Origin: Rhodovulum kholense
GTDB taxonomy: Bacteria; Pseudomonadota; Alphaproteobacteria; Rhodobacterales; Rhodobacteraceae
DNA: 64,000 nucleotides
Assembly: GCF_003053725.1 (NCBI RefSeq)
Contig: NZ_QAYC01000005.1
Coordinates: 186,001 to 250,000 of the forward strand
Direction: 5' to 3'
The notes beneath the pieces are model-generated. The model did no database searches, had not been told where the DNA came from, and saw only the letters and a program-made list of their open reading frames with translations. The translations under genes and the position numbers were made by a program. Below are positions 8,661 to 16,691 of the stretch, in pieces (within the stretch, counting starts at the first letter, position 1; each line of letters starts with the position of its first letter).

Positions 8661-9042
8661 GCGACGGCGGCCCTTGTCGCTGACGCCGCTGGTCGACGTG
8701 ATCTTCCTGCTGCTGCTTTTCTTCATGCTGAGTTCGACCTTCACCCGCTTTGCCGAGGTCGACCTTTCGGCCGCGGCGCCGGGCGGGTCCGCGGCCACGC
8801 CCGAGACGAAACCGCTTTTCCTGCAGCTCGCCCCCGAAGGGCTGCGGCTGAACGGCCGCGACATGCCGCTTGAGGCTCTGGCCGACACCCTTGCCTTGGC
8901 TCCGGCCGAGGGTATGGCCGCGGACGCGCAGCCGGTGCTGGTGGCGCTGCGCGGCGCGGTCAGCGCCCAGCGGCTGACCGATCTGCTGGTGGTTCTGCGG
9001 GCGGTGCCCGGGATCCGTGTCACCGTTCTGGGGGCGTCATGA
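8653..9042 (+). CDS. exbD: ExbD, TonB-system subunit with the conserved Asp
   Basis: This 129-aa single-pass membrane protein begins with a very basic cytoplasmic tail (MRRRRRPLSL). The transmembrane helix follows, in which PLVDVIFLLLLFFML places the proton-carrying aspartate at residue 15. A periplasmic ExbD/TolR domain follows, ending with VLRAVPGIRVTVLGAS. Length and layout are typical. The ATG at 8653 overlaps the exbB stop by 8 bp, which makes an earlier in-frame ATG unlikely. It is followed immediately by a second ExbD gene, which suggests a heteromeric ExbD assembly. Confidence 0.94.
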   Translation: MRRRRRPLSLTPLVDVIFLLLLFFMLSSTFTRFAEVDLSAAAPGGSAATPETKPLFLQLAPEGLRLNGRDMPLEALADTLALAPAEGMAADAQPVLVALRGAVSAQRLTDLLVVLRAVPGIRVTVLGAS

Positions 9043-9434
9043 CCGCGAAATCCCGCCGCGCCCCGCGCGAACCGACCATCGCGCTGATCAACATCGTGTT
9101 TCTTCTGCTGATCTTCTTTCTGGTCGCGGGCACGCTGGCCGCACCGCTCGATGCGACGCTGAAACTCGTCGATACCGAAGGGCTGGAGGGCGCGGCCCCG
9201 GCCGATGCGCTGGTGCTGCATGCCGACGGCCGGATCACCGGGCAGGGCGCCGAGATCACCCCCGAGGCCTTTGTCGAGGCGCTCGACCCCGATGCCGGGA
9301 CCGATACGGGCGCGACGGTGCGGGTTATCCCGGATCGTGAGGCGCCCGCCGCCGATCTGGTGGCGCTGGCGCGCGCGCTGCGCGCGGCCGGAGCCGGGCG
9401 GGTCGTGATCGTGACCGAACGGGGGCTGCGATGA
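9039..9434 (+). CDS. Second ExbD-like protein lacking the transmembrane Asp
   Basis: This 131-aa ExbD/TolR family protein has one membrane helix (ALINIVFLLLIFFLVAGTL) and a periplasmic domain. Aligning the helix with the ExbD encoded just upstream puts Asn18 where ExbD has the essential Asp15. In characterised ExbD and TolR proteins that Asp is required for proton use. This paralogue is therefore likely to be a structural partner of ExbD in the channel rather than a second proton carrier. The ATGA overlaps with both exbD and tonB show that it is co-translated with the system and not a decayed copy. Confidence 0.9.
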   Translation: MTAKSRRAPREPTIALINIVFLLLIFFLVAGTLAAPLDATLKLVDTEGLEGAAPADALVLHADGRITGQGAEITPEAFVEALDPDAGTDTGATVRVIPDREAPAADLVALARALRAAGAGRVVIVTERGLR

Positions 9435-10219
9435 TCCCGTCCTCCCGCGCGGGCAAGGTTCTGGCGCTGGGCCTCGCGCTTGGTGCCCATGGGGCGCTGG
9501 CTTTGGTGCTGGTGCCGCAGACCGAAACCCGGATGGAAGGCCGCGCGGGTGCTGTCGAGGCGGCGGTCGGTGCCAGTTTCGCCGACATGGCGGCGGGGCG
9601 GCTGACCGCCGAAAGCGCCGAAACCGTGCTTGAGGCCACGGCGCCGCCCGAGCCGGTCGCCGCCCGGCCGCCCGACCCGGTCGAGGCGGTGCAACCCGCG
9701 CCCGCCGAAGCCCTGCGCCCGCTGCCCGAGGCCGCGCCGCAGCCGCAGCACCCTGCACCTCCGGCCGCCGAGCAGCCCCCGCCGAAGGCCGCCGAACCGC
9801 CGCCGCCCGAGACGGTGAAGGCTGAGCCCGACCGCCAGCCTCGGGCCGCGCCCCGGGGCAATGCCGACCGCAATGCCCGCGCCGGTCAGGCGGCGGGCAC
9901 CGACCGGGCACAGGCCGCCACCAGCGGCAGTGGCGGGGCGACCGCCGAGTCCGGGAATGCCGCGGCCTCGAACTATCCGGGCCTGGTGATGCGGGCGCTG
10001 TCGCGGGTGCCGAAACCCCGCATCCGCGCGCGTGGCGCTGCCGTGGTGGCCTTCCGCCTCGGGGCCGATGGCAGCCTTGCCTCGGCCTCGGTGGTCCGCG
10101 GCTCGAGTTCGGCCGCGCTCGATCAGGCGGCGCTCCGGATCGTCCAGCGCGCGGCCCCCTTCCCGCCGCCGCCCCCGGGCGCCCAGCGCAGCTTTTCGAT
10201 CCGGATCGAGGGGCGGTAG
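9431..10219 (+). CDS. tonB: TonB energy transducer
   Basis: This 262-aa protein has an N-terminal membrane anchor (VLALGLALGAHGALALVLV). A long Pro/Glu/Ala-rich periplasm-spanning region covers about 70-140 (repeated PPEP and APPAAEQPP-like text). The C-terminal TonB domain (about 180-262) contains YPGLVMRALSRVPKPRIRARGAAVVAFRLGADGSL and APFPPPP. It contacts the TonB box of outer-membrane receptors and transmits force generated by ExbB/ExbD. It is the last gene of the five-gene exb operon, and it converges with the next siderophore ABC operon after a 22-bp gap. Confidence 0.93.
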   Translation: MIPSSRAGKVLALGLALGAHGALALVLVPQTETRMEGRAGAVEAAVGASFADMAAGRLTAESAETVLEATAPPEPVAARPPDPVEAVQPAPAEALRPLPEAAPQPQHPAPPAAEQPPPKAAEPPPPETVKAEPDRQPRAAPRGNADRNARAGQAAGTDRAQAATSGSGGATAESGNAAASNYPGLVMRALSRVPKPRIRARGAAVVAFRLGADGSLASASVVRGSSSAALDQAALRIVQRAAPFPPPPPGAQRSFSIRIEGR

Positions 10220-10241
10220 GACGGGCGGTGTCTGCCCCGAT

Positions 10242-11003
10242 TCAGAGGGTCACGACCAGCTGCCTCCCGCGATGGGGGACGATCTCGAACCGGGTGTCGA
10301 AGACCTCTTCGAGGATCTCGGCGCGCAGCACCTCGGCGGCCCCGGCCGCGGCGATCACCCGGCCGTCCTTCATTGCCACCACCCGGTCGGCCCAAAGCGC
10401 CGCCGCGTTGATGTCATGCAGAACGACCACCACCGCGCGGCCCTCGGGGCCGGGGCGCGAAAGATCGTGCAGCCGGGCCATCAGGTCGCGCGCATGGCGC
10501 GGATCGAGCGCGTTCAGCGGCTCGTCAAGCAGCAGCCAGGGCGTCGCCTGGGCATAGGCCATGGCCACCATCGCGCGCTGGCGCTGGCCGCCCGACAGGG
10601 TGTCGAGAGGCCGTTCGGCCAGTGCGTCGAGCTCGAAGGCGGTCAGCGCCTCGGCGACGACGCGGGCATCCTCGGGGCCGGGCCGCCCGGCATGATGCGG
10701 CCAGCGGCCGAAGCCCACCAGCTCGGCCACCCGCAACCGGCTGGCGACCGTGGGCGATTGCTGGAGCAGCGCCACCTGCCGCGCCCGCCGTCGGTCGGGA
10801 ACCGCGAAAGGGTCGAGCCCGTCGATCCGCACCGTGCCTGCGCCGGGGCGCGCAAGCCCCGCGATGCAGTGCAGCAAGCTCGACTTGCCCGCACCGTTCG
10901 GTCCGATCAGCGCGGTGATGCCGCGCGGCGCGAGGTCCAGCGCGACCTCGTGCAGGATCGGCGTGGCACCTGCCGCGTAGGACAGCGATCGGACCTCGAT
11001 CAT
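10242..11003 (-). CDS. Siderophore ABC transporter ATP-binding protein (FatE/VctC/CeuD-like)
   Basis: This 253-aa ATPase has Walker A GPNGAGKSS at about 34-42, signature LSGGQRQR near 140, Walker B WLLLDEPLNALD, and switch His in VVLHDINAAALWADR. The text resembles ATPases of catecholate/citrate-type importers such as VctC, FatE and CeuD more than the FepC-like ATPase at 173-979. It is the last gene of the second siderophore operon and overlaps the permease by 4 bp. It powers import of the ligand taken up by one of the two TonB receptors; which one is not determined. Confidence 0.92.
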   Translation of the reverse strand: MIEVRSLSYAAGATPILHEVALDLAPRGITALIGPNGAGKSSLLHCIAGLARPGAGTVRIDGLDPFAVPDRRRARQVALLQQSPTVASRLRVAELVGFGRWPHHAGRPGPEDARVVAEALTAFELDALAERPLDTLSGGQRQRAMVAMAYAQATPWLLLDEPLNALDPRHARDLMARLHDLSRPGPEGRAVVVVLHDINAAALWADRVVAMKDGRVIAAAGAAEVLRAEILEEVFDTRFEIVPHRGRQLVVTL

Positions 11004-11971
11004 GCGGATCTCCTGTTCAGGACGAGGGCGAGGAACAGCAGCCCGCCGAAGAATTCCACCAGCACGGCCAGCGTCGAGTGCAGGCCCAGAAGCCGCTCGA
11101 ACACGAATTGCCCGGCGACGAGGATTGCCGCGCCCGAGAGCCCGGCCGCGGGCAGCAGGACCGCATGGCGGTAGGTGCCCGCCAGCACCCGGCCCAGCGC
11201 TGCGGCGATGAGGCCCAGAAAGGTCACCGGCCCGACCAGCGCGGTCGAGACCGCGACCATCGCCGCAACAAGCATCAGCGCCGCGATGGCCAGCCGGTCA
11301 TGGGCAAGGCCAAGCCCCCGCGCCGTCGGCCGGCCCAGCGCCGCGACGTCCAGTGCGGGCGACAGGACCATCGCGATCGCGGCCGCCCCGACCAGAACGA
11401 CGGCGGCCATCCAGAGCGCGCCGGAGGGCACCGAGCCGAAGCTGGCAAACATCGCCTGCTGGACCACGGCGAATTCGGACGGGTCCAGCATCCGCTGGGA
11501 AAGCTCGGCCAGACCGCGCAGCAGGACACCGAGGATCACCCCGGTCAGGATCATCCGCGTCACGTCGCCCGCGCCCCGCCGCAGCAACAGGCCGAACAGC
11601 GCGGCCGCGGCCAGCGTCAGCAGCGCGGTTTCGGCCAGGAACCGGCCGAACTCGGGCAAGAGCGCATAGCCAAGCCCGCCCAGCGTCGCCACCAGCGCGG
11701 TCTGCAGGAAGATGAACAGGGCGTCGATCCCGACGATCCCGGGGGTCAGAAGCCGGTTCGCGGCCACGGTCTGGAACAGCACCGTCGCCATGCCGGTGGC
11801 GGCGCCCACAAGGATCAGCGCGGCGAGCCGGGTCGCGCGCAGCGACAGGATGAACCCGGTCGGGCCGCGCAAGTGCCAGAACAGGAAGACCAGCGACAGC
11901 GCCGCCAGCAGCCCGGTCAGTGCCCAGAGCCTCAGGGCGGGGCGCAAAGGCGGCAGCGCAGTCTCAGCCAT
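11000..11971 (-). CDS. Siderophore ABC transporter permease (FecCD family)
   Basis: This is a polytopic permease of about 323 aa. The family region is TVLFQTVAANRLLTPGIVGIDALF near residues 70-95, and the coupling region is GPVTFLGLIAAALGRVLAG. In it, ANRLLTPGIVG replaces the classical TRNPLADPGILG, as is usual in FatC/VctG-type permeases. The ATG at 11971 (MAETALPP) overlaps the upstream stop by 8 bp and is preferred; an in-frame ATG at 11995 would add MPLRDRRV. It pairs with the permease encoded at 11964-12923. Confidence 0.91.
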   Translation of the reverse strand: MAETALPPLRPALRLWALTGLLAALSLVFLFWHLRGPTGFILSLRATRLAALILVGAATGMATVLFQTVAANRLLTPGIVGIDALFIFLQTALVATLGGLGYALLPEFGRFLAETALLTLAAAALFGLLLRRGAGDVTRMILTGVILGVLLRGLAELSQRMLDPSEFAVVQQAMFASFGSVPSGALWMAAVVLVGAAAIAMVLSPALDVAALGRPTARGLGLAHDRLAIAALMLVAAMVAVSTALVGPVTFLGLIAAALGRVLAGTYRHAVLLPAAGLSGAAILVAGQFVFERLLGLHSTLAVLVEFFGGLLFLALVLNRRSA

Positions 11972-12923
11972 TACGCGCCGGTCCCGGAGCGGCATAAAGC
12001 AGCCAGAGGAAGACGCCTGCGCCGAAGACGCCGAAGACGGTGGCCGCCGGGATCTCGTAAGGCGCCCGCAGCACCCGGCCGAGGATGTCGGCGGCCAGAA
12101 CCATGGCCGCCCCCCCGGCCGCGACCAGCGGCAGGTTGGCGCGCAGGTTGTCGCCGCGCCAGCGCGACACGAGGTTCGGGGCCACCAGCCCGACGAAGGG
12201 CAGGGCGCCGACCGTCACGATCACCAGCGCGGTGATCGCCGCGACGGCGACCAGGCCTAGGGTGCGGGTCTGGGCATGGTTCAGCCCGAGGCTGCGCGCC
12301 TGGGTCTCGCCCAGACCCAGAAGGGTGATCCGGTCGGCCGCCGCATAGACCAGCAGCGCCAGCGCCGCGATGCCCCAAAGCAGCTCGTAGCGGCCCTGCA
12401 CCACGCCCGAGAACTCGCCGAGCCGCCAGATCCCCAGATACTGGACAAGATCGGTCGTCCAGGCCAGCCACAGCCCGGCGGCGCCGAGGATGCCGCCATA
12501 GATCAGCCCGACCAGCGGCAAGAGCATCGGGTCCTGGCGCGGGATGCGGCGGGCGAGCGCCAGAAACCCCGCCGTTCCGATCAGCGCCGAAGCCGTCGCG
12601 GCCGCCATCTTCCAGACGGGCGCGGCGCCCGGCGCGATCAGGGTGATGCCCAGAAGCCCCAGCATCGCGGCCTCGGGGGTGCCGGTCAGGGCGGGCTCGA
12701 CCAGCCGGTTCTGCACTGTCTGCTGGATCACCACGCCCGCCAGCGCCAGCCCCATCCCGGCCAGAAGCGCTGCCGCCGTGCGCGGGAAGCGGCTGACCGC
12801 GATCAGCCAGCCGGTGCCGAGATCGCCCGAGAAAAGAGAGGCCGCGCCGATGCAGAGGCTCAGCCCCGCCAGCGCCGCCAGCGCGGTGCCGAGCCCCAGC
12901 CAGAGCCGCAGCCCGGCCGTCAT
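11964..12923 (-). CDS. Siderophore ABC transporter permease (FecCD family, FatD/VctD-like)
   Basis: This is a 319-aa multi-spanning membrane protein. The motif GVVIQQTVQNRLVEPALTGTPEAAMLG lies near residues 63-90, and the coupling region VGALPFVGLVAPNLVSRWRGDN lies near 238-259. These are typical of the FatD/VctD branch of FecCD permeases. It forms the inner-membrane channel with the 11000-11971 product. Its start overlaps the binding protein stop by 4 bp. Confidence 0.91.
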   Translation of the reverse strand: MTAGLRLWLGLGTALAALAGLSLCIGAASLFSGDLGTGWLIAVSRFPRTAAALLAGMGLALAGVVIQQTVQNRLVEPALTGTPEAAMLGLLGITLIAPGAAPVWKMAAATASALIGTAGFLALARRIPRQDPMLLPLVGLIYGGILGAAGLWLAWTTDLVQYLGIWRLGEFSGVVQGRYELLWGIAALALLVYAAADRITLLGLGETQARSLGLNHAQTRTLGLVAVAAITALVIVTVGALPFVGLVAPNLVSRWRGDNLRANLPLVAAGGAAMVLAADILGRVLRAPYEIPAATVFGVFGAGVFLWLLYAAPGPARNG

Positions 12924-13840
12924 GGGCGGTCGGCGGAAAAGGCCGCGACGATTTCGTCGAGCGTGTGCATCATCGACTGCACCCCGCCGCCCGCGATATA
13001 AAGCGGCCCGCTGTCGAGGTAGACGATCTGGCCTGCTTGCGCTGCTTCGGTGCCTCGGACCAGCGGGTTGTCAAGCGTCGCCGCGGCCGCCTCGCCGCTG
13101 GCGCCGATGGCCGCGCCGCGGTCGATGGCGAGGATCCAGTCGGGGTCGGTCTCGGCCACGAACTCGAACGAGATCGCCTCGCCATGGGTGGCGGCGCCCA
13201 GATCGGGATGCGCCTCGGGCAGACCCAAGGCGGTGTGCAGCCAGCCGAAGCGGCTGTCGCGGCCATAGGCCGAGATCTTGCCGCCATTGGTCAAGAGGAT
13301 CAGCGCGTTGCCCTTGTCCGCGACGGCCGCGCGGGCGGCGGCGATCCGGGCATCCAGCGCGGCCTCGAGCGTTGCGGCCTCGGTCTCGCGCCCGAAGAGG
13401 CGGCCATAGGCCTGCAGCCGGGCGCGGGTCTCGGCCAGCATGTCCTGCCCGGTCACGGTCATGTCGATGGTCGGCGCGATCCGCGCCAGCGCGGCGGCCT
13501 GTCCCGAGGACCGGCTGCCGACCACGATCAGCCCGGGATCGAGGATCGCGAGCGCCTCGAAATCGGGCTCGAACAGGGTGCCGATCCGGGTCGCACGGCT
13601 GGCGGCTGCGTCGAGATAGGGCAGGTAATGCGGCTCGGGCACGCCCGCGACGTTGATCCCCAGCGCGTCCAGCGTGTCGAGCGCCGCGATGTCCATCACC
13701 GCCACCCGGGGCGGGTCGGCGGTCAGCGCGGTCGGGCCGGTGGCGGTCTCGACGGTGACGGTGCGGGCGGCTGCCGGAAGGCCGAGGCAAAGCGCCAGGG
13801 CAAGCGGAGCCAGAAGCGGAGCCAGACGGCGGCAGCGCAT
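12920..13840 (-). CDS. Periplasmic siderophore-binding protein (FatB/VctP-like)
   Basis: This 306-aa class III binding protein has signal peptide LAPLLAPLALALCLGLPAAA followed by RTVTVETATGPTALTADPPRVAVMDIAALDTLDALG. It also shows LDPGLIVVGSRSSGQAAALARIAPTIDM, and DPDWILAIDRGAAIG in the C-lobe. This order of motifs matches the FatB/VctP/CeuE branch that binds catecholate or citrate-catecholate siderophores. The ATG at 13840 is chosen because AAGGA lies 7 bp upstream and the signal peptide begins there; the frame stays open far upstream without meaning. It is first in its operon, divergent from a DUF2218 gene across a RirA-like operator. Confidence 0.9.
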   Translation of the reverse strand: MRCRRLAPLLAPLALALCLGLPAAARTVTVETATGPTALTADPPRVAVMDIAALDTLDALGINVAGVPEPHYLPYLDAAASRATRIGTLFEPDFEALAILDPGLIVVGSRSSGQAAALARIAPTIDMTVTGQDMLAETRARLQAYGRLFGRETEAATLEAALDARIAAARAAVADKGNALILLTNGGKISAYGRDSRFGWLHTALGLPEAHPDLGAATHGEAISFEFVAETDPDWILAIDRGAAIGASGEAAAATLDNPLVRGTEAAQAGQIVYLDSGPLYIAGGGVQSMMHTLDEIVAAFSADRP

Positions 13841-13923
13841 GATGCGTCCTTTCCTGCGATGGGGGCGGAGACGGGCTTGCGGCGGGCTGGCGGCGTCCGG
13901 GATCCCTGCGTGGTAGCGGTGCT

Positions 13924-13935
13924 GTGACCGGTCAC
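13924..13935. promoter_or_regulatory. 12-bp perfect palindrome in the divergent siderophore/DUF2218 region
   Basis: GTGACCGGTCAC is a perfect inverted repeat lying between the divergent binding-protein gene (start 13840) and the DUF2218 gene (start 14003). It is distinct from the nearby TGA-N9-TCA operator and could be a second regulator site, but short palindromes are common in GC-rich DNA. Confidence 0.3.
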
Positions 13936-13977
13936 GCCCCCATAGCGCCTTGCCCGCAACCGGGGCAAGGTCTAAAT

Positions 13978-13992
13978 TGACGGAAAAAGTCA
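13978..13992. promoter_or_regulatory. RirA/IRO-box-like operator before the DUF2218 gene
   Basis: TGACGGAAAAAGTCA matches the TGA-N9-TCA core of the RirA iron-responsive operator and keeps the TTGAC-N7-GTCA architecture seen at 4041-4059. It ends 10 bp before the ATG at 14003, so a bound repressor would cover the start region of the DUF2218 gene. It may also act on the divergent siderophore operon starting at 13840. Confidence 0.6.
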
Positions 13993-14002
13993 GGAATAAA
14001 AG

Positions 14003-14305
14003 ATGGCCCTTCTTCACGATACCGGCGTGTTCGCCACGCAAAAGGCGAGCAGCTATCTTCAGCAGCTCTGCAAGCATTTCGCCCACAAGGTCGAGGTCGA
14101 ATACGACGCCGACCGCGGCCGGGTCGCGCTGCCCCCGGGCGAGGCCAGCCTCGAGGCCGCCGACGGGGTGCTGAGCGTCACCGTCAGCGGGGCCGATGCC
14201 GCCGCGCTGGAGCTTGCCCGCAACATCGTCGACAGCCATCTGGCGCGCTTCGCCTTCCGCGAGGGCTTCGAGAAGATGGACTGGAACGGTGCCAAGGCCG
14301 CCTAG
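14003..14305 (+). CDS. DUF2218 family protein
   Basis: This 100-aa soluble protein matches the DUF2218 pattern: an N-terminal THVATQKASRYLQQLCKHF-like segment (here TGVFATQKASSYLQQLCKHFAHKV), a central GRVALPPG turn, and a C-terminal HLARFAFREGFEKMDWNGA. No catalytic residues are evident and the biochemical function of the family is unknown. DUF2218 genes often sit next to siderophore loci. Here the gene is divergent from a siderophore importer and carries a RirA-like operator in its leader, so an iron-starvation role is inferred. A perfect 16-bp palindrome spans its stop codon. Confidence 0.88.
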   Translation: MALLHDTGVFATQKASSYLQQLCKHFAHKVEVEYDADRGRVALPPGEASLEAADGVLSVTVSGADAAALELARNIVDSHLARFAFREGFEKMDWNGAKAA

Positions 14306-14384
14306 GCGGCCCCGGCCGGTTCGGGGCAGGGCCGGGGCCGGCTAGGACCCATCGGTCCGGCCATGCCCCGCGCCACTTGCGATT

Positions 14385-16334
14385 TCAGAACCGCCAGCGG
14401 GCGCTGACCCCGAAGGTCCGGCCCGCCTCGTTCAGCGCGACCACCCGGCTGTAATTCAGCCCGTCCGAGCTGCGGCTGGCATAGGTTTCATCCAGCACAT
14501 TGCGGATATCGAACCGGATCTCGACTCCGTTCAGCCGTTCGGGGGCATAGGTCGCGTGCAGGTTCAGCACTTCATAGCCCGGAAGGTCGGTCGGCGTGTC
14601 GGTGTTCTTCAGGGCGATTTCCGCCGATCCGCCCAGCCGCCAGGCCGGTGTCACGTCGAGCCCACCTTCCAGCGCGATGATATGCCCGACCGGGCGGCCA
14701 TAGTAGTAGGACGTGGTGCCGACAGTGTCGCCATCGAGCTCGACATCGGCATAGGTGTAGTTCAGCCGGGCGAAGCCGTCGCTGCCCTGCCAGCCGATCG
14801 ACCCCTCGACCCCGCGCGAGGTGACATCGGCCAGTGCGCCACGGTCAGCGCCTGTGGGCAGCACCGCGTTGAGATCGTCGATTCCGGTGTAGAAAACCGC
14901 GCCGCTGACTGACCAGGGGCCGGTCTCGTAGCGCAGGCCCAGGCGGCTTGCGGTGCTGCGCGAGGTGGTGAAGCCGTCATAGGTCCAGTCGCCGCCGAAA
15001 TTGACCAGCGCTGCCTCGCCCAGCTCGTAGCCGCCCCAGGTCGAGGCGATCCCGGCATTCAGCGTCAGCCGTTCGGTCAGCACCACATCGACCGAGGCAT
15101 TGGCGCTGAGCCCGCTGCCGTCGAATTCCTGTCCGTCGGCGGCGTCGAACTCCTGCATGTCATAGCGCAGCCCGTAGGAAACCGAGACCCTGTCGGTCAG
15201 GTCCTGGCGCGCCTGGGCGAAGAGGCCGACATTGGTCATGCTCTCCTTGCCGCGGCTGTCATAGGGGGCGGTGCCGCGCCCGCGCCCCTTGGCGGTCTCG
15301 TCGAAGAAGTCGAGCCCGGCGGTCAGGGTGCCGGTGCCGATCTGCCATTCGTTGCTGGCGCTGCCGCTGAGGCTGGTATTGAGCCCCCAGGCGCCGACGA
15401 CGTCGACCTCCTGCTCGTTATAGGACAGTTGCAGCTTGGGCGCGAACCAGCCTTCGGGCGCCTCGTCGGCATAGCTGAACGTGAACGAGCTGCGCCGGGC
15501 ATAGCCGTCGACCAGCACGCTGTCGCCCGAAGTCAGCCCGGCGAAGTCGGGCCGGATGAAGTAAAGCCCGTTGCCGCCCAGCTGCGCCGCCCGGCGGCCC
15601 TCGTCCTCTGTTTCCGAGGCGCTGAAGGTCAGCCGCTTGCCCGATGGCGTGGTGAAGCCAAGCTTGGCGGTATACGAGCTCAGGTCGGGCTCGGTCCCCG
15701 TCATGGTGGTGCCGTCGCCGTCCTCGTACTCGCCGCCGATCTCGCGCGTGCCGCTCAGCAGGTAGTCAAGCCCGCCCTGCTGGCCGAAGAGCGTCAACGC
15801 GCTGCGCAGGTCGGTGCCGTTGGTCGAGGTGCCGATGCTGGCGATGCCGCCGAAACTCTTGCCCGGCTCCAGCAGATCGCGGGCATCCTTGGTCTCGTAG
15901 GCGATGGACCCGGCCAGACCGCCCGGGCCGCCATCGGCCGGGGCAAGGCCCTTGGTCACCTCGACCCGCTTCAGCAGTTCCGGGTCGATCAGCACGTTGC
16001 CGGTATGGTGGAAGGCGCCCTTGTTTTGGCGCGCGCCGTCGATGGTGACCGACAGCAGGCTTTCCTCGATCCCGTTCACGAAGACCTTCTGCGCGATCGC
16101 CGCGCCGCCCCCGACCGTGACCGAGGCCTCGCCCTGAAAGACGTCCTTCACGCTGGACGGGTTGCGGTTTTCAAGGTCCTCGGCGGAGACTTCGGTATTG
16201 CCCAGAAGGTCCTGGGCTTCTGCCCCCTCGATCCGCAGGGTGCCGAGATAGGTCTGGTTGGTATCCTGGCCGAAAGCGGCGCTGCCTGCCCAGCAGGCGC
16301 CCAGAAGCAGCAGGCCTCGGGAGGTCCGGTTCAT
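14385..16334 (-). CDS. TonB-dependent outer-membrane receptor (siderophore or heme type)
   Basis: This 649-aa receptor has signal peptide MNRTSRGLLLLGACWAGSAAFG, then a plug domain with NPSSVKDVFQGEASVTVGGGAAIAQKVFVNGIEE, DGARQNKGAFHHTG and PELLKRVEVTKGLAPADGGPGGLAGSIAYETKDA. A barrel follows, ending in TFGVSARWRF with a C-terminal Phe. The DGARQ/DPELLKRVEV wording recalls heme- and transferrin-type receptors as well as some catecholate receptors, so the ligand is open. The ATG at 16334 is chosen because the signal peptide begins there. It lies next to the second siderophore importer, its probable partner, and is transcribed in the same direction as that operon. Confidence 0.9.
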   Translation of the reverse strand: MNRTSRGLLLLGACWAGSAAFGQDTNQTYLGTLRIEGAEAQDLLGNTEVSAEDLENRNPSSVKDVFQGEASVTVGGGAAIAQKVFVNGIEESLLSVTIDGARQNKGAFHHTGNVLIDPELLKRVEVTKGLAPADGGPGGLAGSIAYETKDARDLLEPGKSFGGIASIGTSTNGTDLRSALTLFGQQGGLDYLLSGTREIGGEYEDGDGTTMTGTEPDLSSYTAKLGFTTPSGKRLTFSASETEDEGRRAAQLGGNGLYFIRPDFAGLTSGDSVLVDGYARRSSFTFSYADEAPEGWFAPKLQLSYNEQEVDVVGAWGLNTSLSGSASNEWQIGTGTLTAGLDFFDETAKGRGRGTAPYDSRGKESMTNVGLFAQARQDLTDRVSVSYGLRYDMQEFDAADGQEFDGSGLSANASVDVVLTERLTLNAGIASTWGGYELGEAALVNFGGDWTYDGFTTSRSTASRLGLRYETGPWSVSGAVFYTGIDDLNAVLPTGADRGALADVTSRGVEGSIGWQGSDGFARLNYTYADVELDGDTVGTTSYYYGRPVGHIIALEGGLDVTPAWRLGGSAEIALKNTDTPTDLPGYEVLNLHATYAPERLNGVEIRFDIRNVLDETYASRSSDGLNYSRVVALNEAGRTFGVSARWRF

Positions 16335-16691
16335 GCGTTGTCCCCAATTCTGCGTGTCACATGGCTGGACAGCGCGTCCGGGGACGGGCGATCTGGCTTT
16401 TGCTGTTCGCCGGGCAGAGCCGCGGCGTATATCTGACGGTTTTGGTTGGTCTTCGCGTAGATACGAATTTGCGCCGCACATGCAAGAACGGAATCGGCGC
16501 TCGCCCCCCACGACCTGCCAGGACGCCGCCCCGCAACGCACGGGTGGCGCGGTTTTGGGCATTTCGATCTGTCGGACGCGCCGTTGCGTGGCGAAAGGTC
16601 GCGCCGCGCGGCCCGATCCTCGGGTCGGCATTGCGCGGCCCGGGATGCGCTATGTAGCTTCAATGCAGAACGCTATCCGCGAGAGGCAAGG
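16335..16691. other. Divergent intergenic region, TonB receptor / DUF2478 gene
   Basis: This 357-bp non-coding stretch separates the minus-strand TonB receptor from the plus-strand DUF2478 gene. It holds a Mo-box-like inverted repeat at 16648-16672, and at 16434-16446 a TGAC-N2-TTTTGGT string that shares 11 of 13 bases with the left part of the RirA-like operator at 4043-4055. I see no gene in it. Confidence 0.6.
16648..16672. promoter_or_regulatory. Mo-box-like (ModE-type) operator before the DUF2478 gene
   Basis: Arms CGCTATGTA and TGCAGAACG flank a 7-bp spacer. The ModE operator consensus is roughly CGNTATATA-N6/7-TATATAACG. Eight of nine bases match in the left arm and six of nine in the right. 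It ends 19 bp before the ATG at 16692, a position suited to control by a bound regulator. The same layout recurs at 18294-18318 and 19256-19280. Confidence 0.5.

Noticed and set aside
13841-14239. N-terminal extension of the second siderophore-binding protein
   Set aside because: The extra 133 residues overlap the divergent DUF2218 gene and the operator; the signal peptide starts at 13840.
14296-14311. Perfect 16-bp palindrome GGCCGCCTAGGCGGCC at the DUF2218 stop as a terminator
   Set aside because: It has no loop and no T-run, so it cannot be called an intrinsic terminator.
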